In this document: positions 8,745 to 16,767 of the stretch, piece after piece
Layout of the letters: every line of letters starts with the position of its first letter
Position numbering within the stretch: the first letter of the stretch is position 1
Assembly (NCBI RefSeq): GCF_900220985.1
Contig: NZ_OCPC01000001.1
Location: 124,001-188,000, forward strand
DNA from: Parahoeflea halophila
Lineage (GTDB): Bacteria > Pseudomonadota > Alphaproteobacteria > Rhizobiales > Rhizobiaceae
Direction: 5' to 3'
DNA: 64,000 bases
The notes under the pieces: generated by a model
What the model was told of the DNA's origin: nothing
Database searches by the model: none
What the model saw: the letters and a program-made list of their open reading frames with translations, nothing else
Position numbers and translations under genes: made by a program

Positions 8745-9995
8745 ATGAAGTCTGAAGCCACCTGGAACGAACATCAATCCATAGAAAAATTGTCGACGGA
8801 CAACCTCTCGACCTATCTGCGCGGGCTCCCGGCCAAGGCCAAGATGGCATTGCGCGGGCTTCTGCACATGGGGCATGGCCGGCTGTCGATTCGCATGCCC
8901 GACGGCCGCACCGTGATGATCGAAGGACGTGCCGAGGGGCCCGATGCCTGCCTGATCCTGCACAACTGGAACCTGGCACATCGTGCGCTGACCGGCGGAA
9001 CCATCGGCGTGGCCGAATCCTACATCGATGGCGATTGGGAGAGCCCGGATGTGACGGCCTTTCTCGAGTTGTTCCTGGTCAATGTCGAGGTCGGCGACAC
9101 GCTGGCCGGCGGCGCACGCGGCATCGCCCGGCTTGTCGAATTGGTGCGCCACTGGCTGCGGTCCAATTCACGCAGCCAGGCCAAAAAGAACATCTCGGCC
9201 CATTACGATCTTGGCAACACGTTCTACTCGAAATGGCTTGATGAGACGATGACCTATTCGGCGGCGCTCTATGCCGACGGCGCCAATGACCTAACCAGCG
9301 CGCAGACCGCCAAGTACCGCGCTTTGGCGCAGGCCGCCGGCCTGAAGGCGGGCGACCGCGTTCTGGAGATCGGTTGCGGCTGGGGCGGCTTTGCCGAGTT
9401 CGCCGCACGCGAGATCGGCTGCCACGTCACAGGGCTGACCATTTCCCGCGAACAGCTGGCCTTTGCCCGCCAGCGCATTGAAAAGGCAGGTCTGTCGGAC
9501 AACGTGGAACTGCGTTTCCAGGATTACCGTGACGAAACCGGCCAGTATGACGGAATTGTCTCGATCGAGATGTTCGAGGCTGTGGGCGAGAAATACTGGC
9601 CGATCTATTTCTCCAAGGTTCGCCAGTGCCTCAAACCCGGTGGCAGGGCCGGGCTGCAGATCATCACCATCAAGCCGGACGCCTACGAGGCCTACCGTGC
9701 CAATCCGGATTTCATCCAGCGCTACGTGTTCCCCGGCGGCATGCTGCCGACCGAAAACCATCTCAAGACGCTGGGCGAAACGGCAGGCCTCGACATGCTC
9801 GGACACCGAGCCTTTGGCCCCGATTACGCCCGCACGCTGGCCGAATGGCGGCAGCGCTTCTGGGACGCCTGGGAGGAGATCCAGCCAATGGGCTTCGACC
9901 AGCGCTTCAAGCGGCTGTGGGAATTCTACATGCATTACTGCGAAGCCGGGTTCCGCTCCGGACACATCAATGTCCGCCAAGTGGTCTACGGCTGA
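8745..9995 (+). CDS. Cyclopropane-fatty-acyl-phospholipid synthase-like methyltransferase
   Basis: 416 residues. SAM-dependent methyltransferase that adds a one-carbon unit to unsaturated acyl chains of phospholipids at the membrane. The start at 8745 has a strong GGAGGA 9 bases upstream. The family landmarks are AKKNISAHYDLGNTFYSKWL (about residue 145), the SAM site VLEIGCGWGGFAEFA (about 206) and the active-site region SIEMFEAVGEKYWP (about 270). It could be a true Cfa or a UfaM-like methylase of the furan fatty acid pathway; sequence reading cannot separate them. It is the fourth gene of the photolyase operon. Confidence 0.9.
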   Translation: MKSEATWNEHQSIEKLSTDNLSTYLRGLPAKAKMALRGLLHMGHGRLSIRMPDGRTVMIEGRAEGPDACLILHNWNLAHRALTGGTIGVAESYIDGDWESPDVTAFLELFLVNVEVGDTLAGGARGIARLVELVRHWLRSNSRSQAKKNISAHYDLGNTFYSKWLDETMTYSAALYADGANDLTSAQTAKYRALAQAAGLKAGDRVLEIGCGWGGFAEFAAREIGCHVTGLTISREQLAFARQRIEKAGLSDNVELRFQDYRDETGQYDGIVSIEMFEAVGEKYWPIYFSKVRQCLKPGGRAGLQIITIKPDAYEAYRANPDFIQRYVFPGGMLPTENHLKTLGETAGLDMLGHRAFGPDYARTLAEWRQRFWDAWEEIQPMGFDQRFKRLWEFYMHYCEAGFRSGHINVRQVVYG

Positions 9996-10112
9996 TCAGC
10001 CGGTTTTGTGAGCTCATCCCGCTGAAGCTGGCTCCGGCGGGGTGAACCAAATGCAGCCTCTACGCGTAGTCAGGACTGCAGCTGAACCCGTAACCATGCC
10101 GGTGCCGGGGTT

Positions 10113-11510
10113 TTGGCCAACCACCGGGTTTACGTTTTGGCGACAGCTTCTGACCTCACCCCCGATCTTGCGTCTGAAGAGCGCGAGCGCCCGAAAGCCT
10201 CGCCCCTCGCCCTTTTGCGCATTGCTGCCTATGCTTTGCCGGCCATTCCCCTGGCTGCGCTCACACTGCCGCTTTATGTGCTGGTGCCGACCTTCTACAC
10301 CGAGACCCTGGGGCTCTCGCTCGCCTCGGTCGGTTTCGCCCTTTTGTTGGTGCGGATCTTCGACGCGGTCAACGATCCGCTGATCGGTTGGGCCGCCGAC
10401 CGGTTCCGTCCCCGCTTCGGCCGCCGCCGCACGCTGTTTGCCATCAGTCTGCCGTCGACGGCAATCTCAGCCTTCATGCTGTTCTGGCCGCCAGTCAACG
10501 CCGGCGTGCCGTGGCTGGCGGGCTGGGGCCTGTTGCTGTCGCTCGGCTACACCGCCGCGCTGATTCCGTTTTCAGCCTGGGGCGCCGAGTTGGCCACCGA
10601 TTACCACGGCCGCTCCCGCATCACCGCCTGGCGCGAGGGCCTGACCCTGGTGGGAACCCTGGTTGCCATCGCCCTGCCCTTTGCCATCGGCTTCGAGCAG
10701 GCAAGCGGCCTGCATGGTCTGGCGGTGTTGGGGCTGGCCATCCTCATTGCACTTCCGCTGTTCGGTGCAACAGCCACTCTCGCGACGCCTGAGCCGGTCG
10801 AGCATTCGCGCATGCGTGTCGACCTGAAGGCCGGTTTGAAGCATCTGGTCGGCAACCGGCCCTTCGTCCGCCTCATCGTGGCGTTTTTTCTCAACGGGCT
10901 GGCCAACGGCATACCGGCCACCCTGTTTCTCTATTTCGTCTCGGCACGGCTCGGTTTGCCCGAGGCGCGGGGACCGCTTCTGTTTCTCTATTTCCTCTGT
11001 GCCATCGCCGGTGTGCCGCTTGCCGCATGGGCGGCCCGGCGCGTCGGCAAGCACCGCGCCTGGTGCTATGCCATGCTGGCTGCTTGCGTCGCCTTTGCGC
11101 CGGCACCGCTCTTGCCCGAGGGAGCGTTTGTGGCTTTTGCAGCAATCTGCGCCCTGACCGGCCTGCTTCTCGGCTTCGATCTCTCGCTGCCGCCGGCAAT
11201 CCAGGCGGACGTCATCGATGTTGATACTGCCTCCTCCGGCGAGCAGCGTTCGGGCACCTATTTCGCCGTCTGGAGCCTCGCAACCAAGCTCTCGCTTGCC
11301 GGCGGCGTCGGGATCGTGTTCCCGGCCCTCGCCATGTTCGGCTTCGATCCCGGCACTGAATCAGGCTCGACGCAGGGATTGACGGCCCTGGCCATTGCCT
11401 ATGCCTGGGTGCCGATTGCCGCAAAGCTGATCAGCATTGCCATCATGTGGAATTTCCCGCTTGACGAAGCCGCGCAGAAGTCGCTGCGCAGCCGGATTGA
11501 AACAGCGTGA
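10113..11510 (+). CDS. MFS transporter, GPH-like (MFS_2) family
   Basis: 465 residues from a TTG start (GGGG just upstream); a later TTG at 10137 is possible. About 12 membrane helices are visible, starting at LLRIAAYALPAIPLAALTLP. The cytoplasmic loop RIFDAVNDPLIGWAADRFRPRFGRRR is the sugar-cation symporter (GPH) signature. The substrate is unknown. It lies 117 bases after the methyltransferase with no clear terminator between, so it probably belongs to the same operon; a similar MFS gene occurs in sigma-E-linked clusters of other alphaproteobacteria. Its stop is 9 bases from the stop of the convergent SDR gene. Confidence 0.83.
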   Translation: MANHRVYVLATASDLTPDLASEERERPKASPLALLRIAAYALPAIPLAALTLPLYVLVPTFYTETLGLSLASVGFALLLVRIFDAVNDPLIGWAADRFRPRFGRRRTLFAISLPSTAISAFMLFWPPVNAGVPWLAGWGLLLSLGYTAALIPFSAWGAELATDYHGRSRITAWREGLTLVGTLVAIALPFAIGFEQASGLHGLAVLGLAILIALPLFGATATLATPEPVEHSRMRVDLKAGLKHLVGNRPFVRLIVAFFLNGLANGIPATLFLYFVSARLGLPEARGPLLFLYFLCAIAGVPLAAWAARRVGKHRAWCYAMLAACVAFAPAPLLPEGAFVAFAAICALTGLLLGFDLSLPPAIQADVIDVDTASSGEQRSGTYFAVWSLATKLSLAGGVGIVFPALAMFGFDPGTESGSTQGLTALAIAYAWVPIAAKLISIAIMWNFPLDEAAQKSLRSRIETA

Positions 11511-11519
11511 GCCGACAGG

Positions 11520-12323
11520 TCAGCCGGTCTCCAGTGGCCGTTTCTTCCAACCGGTAGCCGCATTCATCAGCCAGAAGTAGGCGGGATAGGGCAGAAACTG
11601 CAGCGCCTTGAGGACATAGGTGAAGCGGCGCGGAAACGTGATCTCGAATGCACCTGACTTGAGCCCCTTGGCGATGCGATCGGCCGCCTGCTCGGGCTGC
11701 TGCAGCGCCGGCATCTCGAACGCATTGTCTTCCGTGGCCGGCGTATCGACAAAGCCCGGATTGATCACCTGGATGCGCACGCCGAACTTGTCGAGATCGA
11801 ATTTCAGGCTTTCGGCCATATTGATCAGCGCCGCCTTGGTGGCGCCATAGGCCGCACTTGTCGGCAAACCGCCATAGCCGGTGACCGAGGAAACGATGGC
11901 GATCTGGCCGCGGCCGCGGGATTTCATTCGCTCGATCGCCGGCACCAACCCATTGACCACGCCGGACAGATTGACTGCGAAAGTCTTGTCGAAATCTGCA
12001 ACCTTGAGCGTTTCGCCGTGAACCGGCAGATACACCCCGGCATTGAACACCGCCAGTGCCAGGCCATTGCCTTCGGCATCAACGCGCCCCGCGATCTCGG
12101 CCATCGTCTTAGTGTTGGTCACATCGCCGGGTGCCGCAACAATCCGGCCCTTGAGATCGGCAGACCGGTCCGCGAGCTCGGACAACGCATCTTCGCTGCG
12201 CGCCGTGACAAAGACCGTGTATCCCTCGCGCGCCAGATCCAGCGCCAACGCCTTTCCGATGCCGCTTGAGGCGCCGGTTACCCAGGCTGCTCCGTCTGCG
12301 GGTTTGGCGGTAAAACTGGTCAT
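11520..12323 (-). CDS. Short-chain dehydrogenase/reductase (SDR)
   Basis: 267 residues. NAD(P)-dependent oxidoreductase of unknown substrate. The cofactor motif is VTGASSGIGKALALDLAREG (TGxxxGxG, about residues 16-35), FNAGV corresponds to NNAG, and the catalytic Ser/Tyr/Lys are in IVSSVTGYGGLPTSAAYGATKA. The C-terminal hydrophobic stretch FLPYPAYFWLMNAATGW may touch the membrane. The ATG at 12323 is chosen for its GGAG 6 bases upstream. The gene follows the ChrR-like gene on the same strand, but a strong terminator hairpin sits directly in front of its ribosome binding site. Confidence 0.88.
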   Translation of the reverse strand: MTSFTAKPADGAAWVTGASSGIGKALALDLAREGYTVFVTARSEDALSELADRSADLKGRIVAAPGDVTNTKTMAEIAGRVDAEGNGLALAVFNAGVYLPVHGETLKVADFDKTFAVNLSGVVNGLVPAIERMKSRGRGQIAIVSSVTGYGGLPTSAAYGATKAALINMAESLKFDLDKFGVRIQVINPGFVDTPATEDNAFEMPALQQPEQAADRIAKGLKSGAFEITFPRRFTYVLKALQFLPYPAYFWLMNAATGWKKRPLETG

Positions 12324-12337
12324 GCGTATCTCCAATC

Positions 12338-12376
12338 AAAAAGGCCGTCTGGAACATGATACGTTCCAGACGGCCT
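12338..12376 (-). terminator. Intrinsic terminator between ChrR-like gene and SDR gene
   Basis: Perfect 14-bp inverted repeat (AGGCCGTCTGGAAC / GTTCCAGACGGCCT, 12342-12376) with a 7-base loop, read on the minus strand and followed by a run of five T. It ends only 14 bases before the SDR start codon, leaving no space for a separate promoter. Confidence 0.85.
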
Positions 12377-12405
12377 ATTGGTTCAAATTCAGAAGTGTCA
12401 GCGGC

Positions 12406-13050
12406 TCAGCCGATGAGGTCGCCGATCAGCTGCCGGAACGACCCGGTCAGTTTCAAGGGCGCATCCATCACCGCGAAGCCGATGCACGGACGGCCGCTGT
12501 CGGCGCTCGGGCGGTGGTCGACCGAATCATCGGCCACCGAGATATCGCCGCGGCCGTAATGCCCGCGCCCATCGCTGAACGCGCCGTCCAATACCAGCGA
12601 CAACTCGCAGCCTTCGTGGGTATGGGCAGGTACCGTCCGGCCGGGCTTGATCCAGAACAGGTTGACATGGCAGCCTTCGATGTCGCCAAGCTCATATTCC
12701 TTGAACCCTGGCATCTTGGTACGCCACGGCACATCATCCGCATCAAAGCCGACGAAATCATAAAGCGCCTTGGGGAAGATCCGCTCTTCGCCGCCGCGCA
12801 TCCCGGTAACGGGCGCCGGTGCAGGGGAGCCAAGCACTGCAGCCAGCATCGCATCGCGATTGTCGAGCGCAGCTGGCTCGACGTCCATCAGCTCAAGTCC
12901 GGCCATGGCTTCCAGATTCGCAATCTTGCGCCGGTTGTCCGCCTTCAATTCCAGATGTGCTTCTACGAGGACCCGCGCCGGGGTCGGAAGAGTCCCGGCG
13001 ACATACCGGGCAAGAAGCGAGTCGATTGTATCGATGTGTTCACGCACCAT
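12406..13050 (-). CDS. ChrR-like cupin protein with degenerate anti-sigma zinc site
   Basis: 214 residues from ATG 13050, close to the 213 of R. sphaeroides ChrR; an ATG at 13092 would add 14 residues with no counterpart. The N-terminal half follows the ChrR anti-sigma domain (SLLARYVAGTLPTPARVLVE, then HLELKADNRR). His5 and His32 are kept, but the two zinc cysteines are Lys36 and Asn39. The C-terminal cupin keeps its likely metal ligands HTHEGCE and DHRP. ChrR normally restrains RpoE until singlet oxygen appears. No sigma gene lies next to it. It may be a ChrR paralogue that senses or competes rather than a working anti-sigma factor; that role is inference. Confidence 0.82.
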   Translation of the reverse strand: MVREHIDTIDSLLARYVAGTLPTPARVLVEAHLELKADNRRKIANLEAMAGLELMDVEPAALDNRDAMLAAVLGSPAPAPVTGMRGGEERIFPKALYDFVGFDADDVPWRTKMPGFKEYELGDIEGCHVNLFWIKPGRTVPAHTHEGCELSLVLDGAFSDGRGHYGRGDISVADDSVDHRPSADSGRPCIGFAVMDAPLKLTGSFRQLIGDLIG

Positions 13051-13131
13051 GCGTATCAAGCTTTCCACAATTTCAACGACCGCCTCACCCATGAAGGTGA
13101 AACCATCGCGTAGACATGTTCCAATTGTGTC

Positions 13132-13161
13132 TCCTTACGCCCGGCGGCGCAATACGGATCA
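13132..13161 (-). promoter_or_regulatory. RpoE/ChrR-type (ECF) promoter for the ChrR-like gene
   Basis: On the minus strand TGATCC (13156-13161), an 18-base spacer, then TAAGGA (13132-13137). It differs by one base from the element before the photolyase operon and has the same spacing. The start of transcription would be about 75 bases before the preferred ATG at 13050. Confidence 0.7.
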
Positions 13162-13322
13162 CCGGAACATGCCATTTCCCATTTTTGCCCTTAGAAGGCA
13201 AATTTTCCCTAATATTCCGCCCGCGAAAGAGGCGATTTCTTGCCACCGCCCCCTTGAGAAGCCACAACTGGCTGCCTAGTCTCAGCCAGCCCGTGCACCC
13301 GCAGACATTAACAGGAAAAACC

Positions 13323-14360
13323 ATGCCAGCCATCAGCTCTGTTCTCGACGCCATCGGCAACACGCCACTCATTCGCCTCAATGCCGCGTCGGAAGCCACG
13401 GGCTGCACCATTCTGGGCAAGGCGGAGTTTCTCAATCCCGGCCAGTCGGTCAAGGATCGGGCTGCGCTCGAGATCATCCGCGACGCTGAAGCCAAGGGTT
13501 TGCTGCGTCCGGGCGGAACAATCGTCGAAGGAACGGCAGGCAACACCGGCATCGGCCTCGCCATGGTGGCGCGCGCGCTTGGCTACAAGACCGTCATCGT
13601 GATCCCGGAAACCCAGAGCCAGGAAAAGAAGGACGCCCTGCGCCTGCTCGGCGCCGAACTGGTCGAGGTTCCGGCCGCCCCGTACCGCAATCCCAACAAT
13701 TATGTCCGGCTGTCCGGGCGTCTTGCCGAGCAGATTGCCAAGACCGATCCACGAGGCGCCATCTGGGCCAACCAGTTCGACAATGTCGCCAACCGCCAGG
13801 CCCATGTGAAGACCACGGCGCCGGAAATCTGGCACGACACTGACGGCAAGGTCGATGGCTTCATCTGCGCCGTGGGTTCGGGCGGAACGCTTGCCGGCGT
13901 CGCAGAAGGCCTGCGCGGCCGGACCAAGTCGGTCAAGATCGGTCTCGCCGATCCCGATGGTGCAGCACTTCACAATTTCTACACCAATGGCGAGATGAAA
14001 TCGTCAGGTGGATCGATCACCGAAGGCATCGGCCAGGGCCGTATCACCGCCAACCTCGAAGGCTTCACGCCCGACATGTCGTTCAACATCCCCGATTCGG
14101 AAGCCATCCCGCTGGTGTTTGAGCTTCTCGAAAACGAAGGCCTTTGCCTTGGCGGTTCCTCCGGCATCAATGTCGCCGGCGCCATCCGCATGGCCCGGGA
14201 GATGGGGCCCGGCCACACCATCGTGACCATCCTGTGCGATTACGGCAACCGCTACCAGTCCAAGCTGTTCAACCCCGAATTCTTGCGGTCGAAGGATCTG
14301 CCGGTACCCGAATGGCTGAATCGCACCAGCGACCTTTCTGTCCCCTTTACCAATGAATGA
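13323..14360 (+). CDS. cysK: Cysteine synthase A (O-acetylserine sulfhydrylase)
   Basis: 345 residues. PLP enzyme that makes cysteine from O-acetylserine and sulfide in the cytoplasm. The PLP lysine is Lys44 in NPGQSVKDRAA; the asparagine loop EGTAGNTGIGLAM and phosphate loop CAVGSGGTLAG follow, and GGSSGINVAGA is near the C-terminus. ATG 13323 has AGGA just upstream; the frame is open further upstream, but that part has no homology to the family. Its stop overlaps the AlaX start (ATGA), suggesting coupled translation. Confidence 0.93.
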   Translation: MPAISSVLDAIGNTPLIRLNAASEATGCTILGKAEFLNPGQSVKDRAALEIIRDAEAKGLLRPGGTIVEGTAGNTGIGLAMVARALGYKTVIVIPETQSQEKKDALRLLGAELVEVPAAPYRNPNNYVRLSGRLAEQIAKTDPRGAIWANQFDNVANRQAHVKTTAPEIWHDTDGKVDGFICAVGSGGTLAGVAEGLRGRTKSVKIGLADPDGAALHNFYTNGEMKSSGGSITEGIGQGRITANLEGFTPDMSFNIPDSEAIPLVFELLENEGLCLGGSSGINVAGAIRMAREMGPGHTIVTILCDYGNRYQSKLFNPEFLRSKDLPVPEWLNRTSDLSVPFTNE

Positions 14361-15091
14361 GTTCCATGACTGCTCTCTTCCTCGAAGACGCTTATCTCTC
14401 CACCGCTGAGGCCCATGTCACCGGAGTGCGGGAGGATGGCGGCATTCTGCTTGACCAGACCTGCTTCTATGCAACCTCCGGCGGCCAGCCCGGTGACACC
14501 GGCTTCCTCGAGCGCGAGAATGGTGACAGGATCCAGATCGCCGGCACCGTCACTGGCGAGACCAAGGCCGAGATCATCCTTGTCCCTGCACCCGGCCAGG
14601 CTGTCCCTGCCGTCGGTGAGAAACTGGTTCAGCACATCGACTGGGACCGGCGCTACCGGCTGATGCGCATGCACACTGCCTGCCATCTGCTTTCCGTCGT
14701 CTGTCCTTACCCGATCACCGGTGCCGCGGTCAGCGAGACCGACAGCCGCATCGATTTCGACATGACCGACACTATCGACAAGGCCGAGATCACCGCGAAG
14801 CTGATGGAACTGGTCAATGCCAACCATCCGGTGCACAGGAAATGGATCTCGGAGGAGGATCTCAACGCCAACCCCGAACTGGTAAAGTCCAAGAACGTGC
14901 GGCCGCCGCGTGGCCAGGGTCAGATCCGACTGGTCTGCATCGGTGAAGACTCGTCCGTCGACAGCCAGCCCTGTGGCGGCACCCATGTCGGCGAGACCGC
15001 CGAAGTCGGCGAGATCCACATCGGCAAGATCGAGAAGAAGGGCAAGGAAAACCGCCGCTTCCGCATTCGCTTCGGCCCGCTTCCGGCCTGA
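14357..15091 (+). CDS. Alanyl-tRNA editing protein (AlaX family)
   Basis: 244 residues. Stand-alone editing domain related to the AlaRS editing module, which removes wrongly attached serine (or glycine) from tRNA-Ala. The zinc-binding motifs are HTACH (His106 and His110) and CGGTHVGET (about 207-215). GGQPGDTG near the N-terminus is also typical. The start overlaps the cysK stop; a second ATG lies 9 bases later. Pairing with cysteine synthase suggests it is made when serine-derived metabolism is active, but that link is inferred. Confidence 0.9.
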   Translation: MSSMTALFLEDAYLSTAEAHVTGVREDGGILLDQTCFYATSGGQPGDTGFLERENGDRIQIAGTVTGETKAEIILVPAPGQAVPAVGEKLVQHIDWDRRYRLMRMHTACHLLSVVCPYPITGAAVSETDSRIDFDMTDTIDKAEITAKLMELVNANHPVHRKWISEEDLNANPELVKSKNVRPPRGQGQIRLVCIGEDSSVDSQPCGGTHVGETAEVGEIHIGKIEKKGKENRRFRIRFGPLPA

Positions 15092-15317
15092 TCTCGGTCT
15101 CTCCAGACATCACCGCACACCGTCGTCGCGCTTCCCTGCCCGGTGCAGCGCTCCAATCGGTGGCAATGCCTACAGTTTTAACGGTGCATTTGAGACCTCG
15201 TTAAATCGATCAGCGTAAAACACGTGATAACTCGCGGGCATGCTAGAGCCGCGGGCACAGAGCAACGCCGTGATCGAAGTCTTTCGGGCTTCTCACCGAA
15301 CATCGAAAAGCGACACC

Positions 15318-15728
15318 ATGAATTCCATTCAAGCAAGATCCTATCCGATCTCTGCAATGGTTCCGAGCCTGATGCCTGCGCAGCCTGCTGGCGGCAGCAC
15401 CAAAACACCTTCGCCGAAGACCGACACGGTCGTCCCCACTGACGCTGCACCACAGCTGTCTGCACGGGTCAGCACCTTTCTGACAAGCGATGCAACGATG
15501 GAAACCAGCGGCCGCCGCCCGAAAGGCACACCACCCGAGGGTGGAACGGCTTCGGCTGGTGAAGCTCCACGGCAGAACGAAACATCCAGCGAAAGCACAT
15601 CTGCCTTGCTGCAGCTGAAAACCGACAACGACGCTGGCAGCAATAACAGTGCCGGGGAATCCGGGCCGCAACACGCTCCGATTGTGTTCGACGACGCCAG
15701 GACCTACTATCCGACATCGATGTACTGA
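15318..15728 (+). CDS. Hypothetical low-complexity protein
   Basis: 136 residues rich in Ser, Thr, Pro, Ala and Gly, with a short C-terminal tyrosine cluster (YYPTSMY). No domain, signal peptide or membrane segment is seen. The evidence for a real gene is its ATG 15318 in the correct strand and an intrinsic terminator 22 bases after its stop. The opposite strand is also open here, so coding is uncertain. Confidence 0.45.
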   Translation: MNSIQARSYPISAMVPSLMPAQPAGGSTKTPSPKTDTVVPTDAAPQLSARVSTFLTSDATMETSGRRPKGTPPEGGTASAGEAPRQNETSSESTSALLQLKTDNDAGSNNSAGESGPQHAPIVFDDARTYYPTSMY

Positions 15729-15749
15729 CGCGCCGCACACTGAAACCCA

Positions 15750-15777
15750 ACGGGCCGGTCATCGGCCCGTTTTTATT
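15750..15777 (+). terminator. Intrinsic terminator
   Basis: 8-bp stem ACGGGCCG/CGGCCCGT with loop GTCAT, followed by TTTTATTT. It closes the preceding hypothetical gene before sseA. Confidence 0.85.
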
Positions 15778-15902
15778 TGCCCGATATAGTTTTGTATGAC
15801 CCGGCCACCGCATTGCCGCAGCTGACGGCAATCGCATAACATGCGCCCGGAACACTCGCGCCACGACACTACGACCCGTGCCCTTCATTTGAGGATAATT
15901 TC

Positions 15903-16766
15903 ATGACCGCTGCGCCAGAGCAAAGCCCATTCGTCGTCTCGTTTGACTGGCTCAAGAGCCGGATCGGTGAGCCGGGTCTCAAGATCGTCGACGCATCATG
16001 GTATCTCCCGGCACAAAACCGAGACGCTGCGGCCGAGTTTGCCGCCGCGCGGATTCCGGGTGCCGTCTTCTTCGATCAGGACAGCATCGTCGACAAGACT
16101 TCGAATTTGCCGCACACAATTCCCAATCCGTCTGATTTCGCCCGGGCTGCCGGCGCGCTCGGTCTGTCTGAAACCGACACCATCGTCGTCTATGACGGCC
16201 CAGGCATGTTTACCGCGCCCCGGGTCTGGTGGCTGCTGCGCCTGTTCGGTGCCGGCAACACCTTTGTCCTCGATGGCGGCTTTGACAGCTGGAAACAGCA
16301 GGGCCTGCCGGTGGAGACAACCGAACCGGCAGAGCCGCATCAGGCTCAGTTCACCGCCGCAAGCAACCCGAGCGCAGTCACCAGCTTTGCGCAGATGCGC
16401 TCGATCGTCGACACCGGCTCTTCGCAGATTGCCGACGCGCGTGGCCCGGGCCGCTTTACAGGCGCCGAGGCCGAACCCCGCGCCGGCATGCGTTCGGGCC
16501 ACATGCCCGGTGCACGCAATGTCCCTTTCCCCATCCTGTCGGACGGCGGCAAGCTCAAACCGATCCCGGAATTGCGTGAGGCACTCGAATCCTCCGGTCT
16601 CGACCTCGACAAACCGGTGGTGACAACCTGTGGTTCGGGCGTGACCGCAGCGGTGATCACGCTTGCGCTGCAGTCGGTCGGGCACTGCGACAACACGCTT
16701 TACGATGGGTCATGGTCGGAATGGGGCGGCCGCGAGGACACGCCCGTCGCCACCGGAGAGCCATGA
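15903..16766 (+). CDS. sseA: 3-mercaptopyruvate sulfurtransferase (two-rhodanese)
   Basis: 287 residues. Transfers sulfur from 3-mercaptopyruvate to a thiol acceptor. There are two rhodanese domains: an inactive N-terminal one (LKIVDASWYLP ... IVVYDG) and a catalytic C-terminal one with active-site loop CGSGVTA, Cys243. The CGSG(V/T) loop distinguishes mercaptopyruvate from thiosulfate enzymes. It fits the sulfur theme of the nearby cysK. The GNAT gene starts one base after its stop. Confidence 0.9.
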   Translation: MTAAPEQSPFVVSFDWLKSRIGEPGLKIVDASWYLPAQNRDAAAEFAAARIPGAVFFDQDSIVDKTSNLPHTIPNPSDFARAAGALGLSETDTIVVYDGPGMFTAPRVWWLLRLFGAGNTFVLDGGFDSWKQQGLPVETTEPAEPHQAQFTAASNPSAVTSFAQMRSIVDTGSSQIADARGPGRFTGAEAEPRAGMRSGHMPGARNVPFPILSDGGKLKPIPELREALESSGLDLDKPVVTTCGSGVTAAVITLALQSVGHCDNTLYDGSWSEWGGREDTPVATGEP

Positions 16767-16767
16767 G

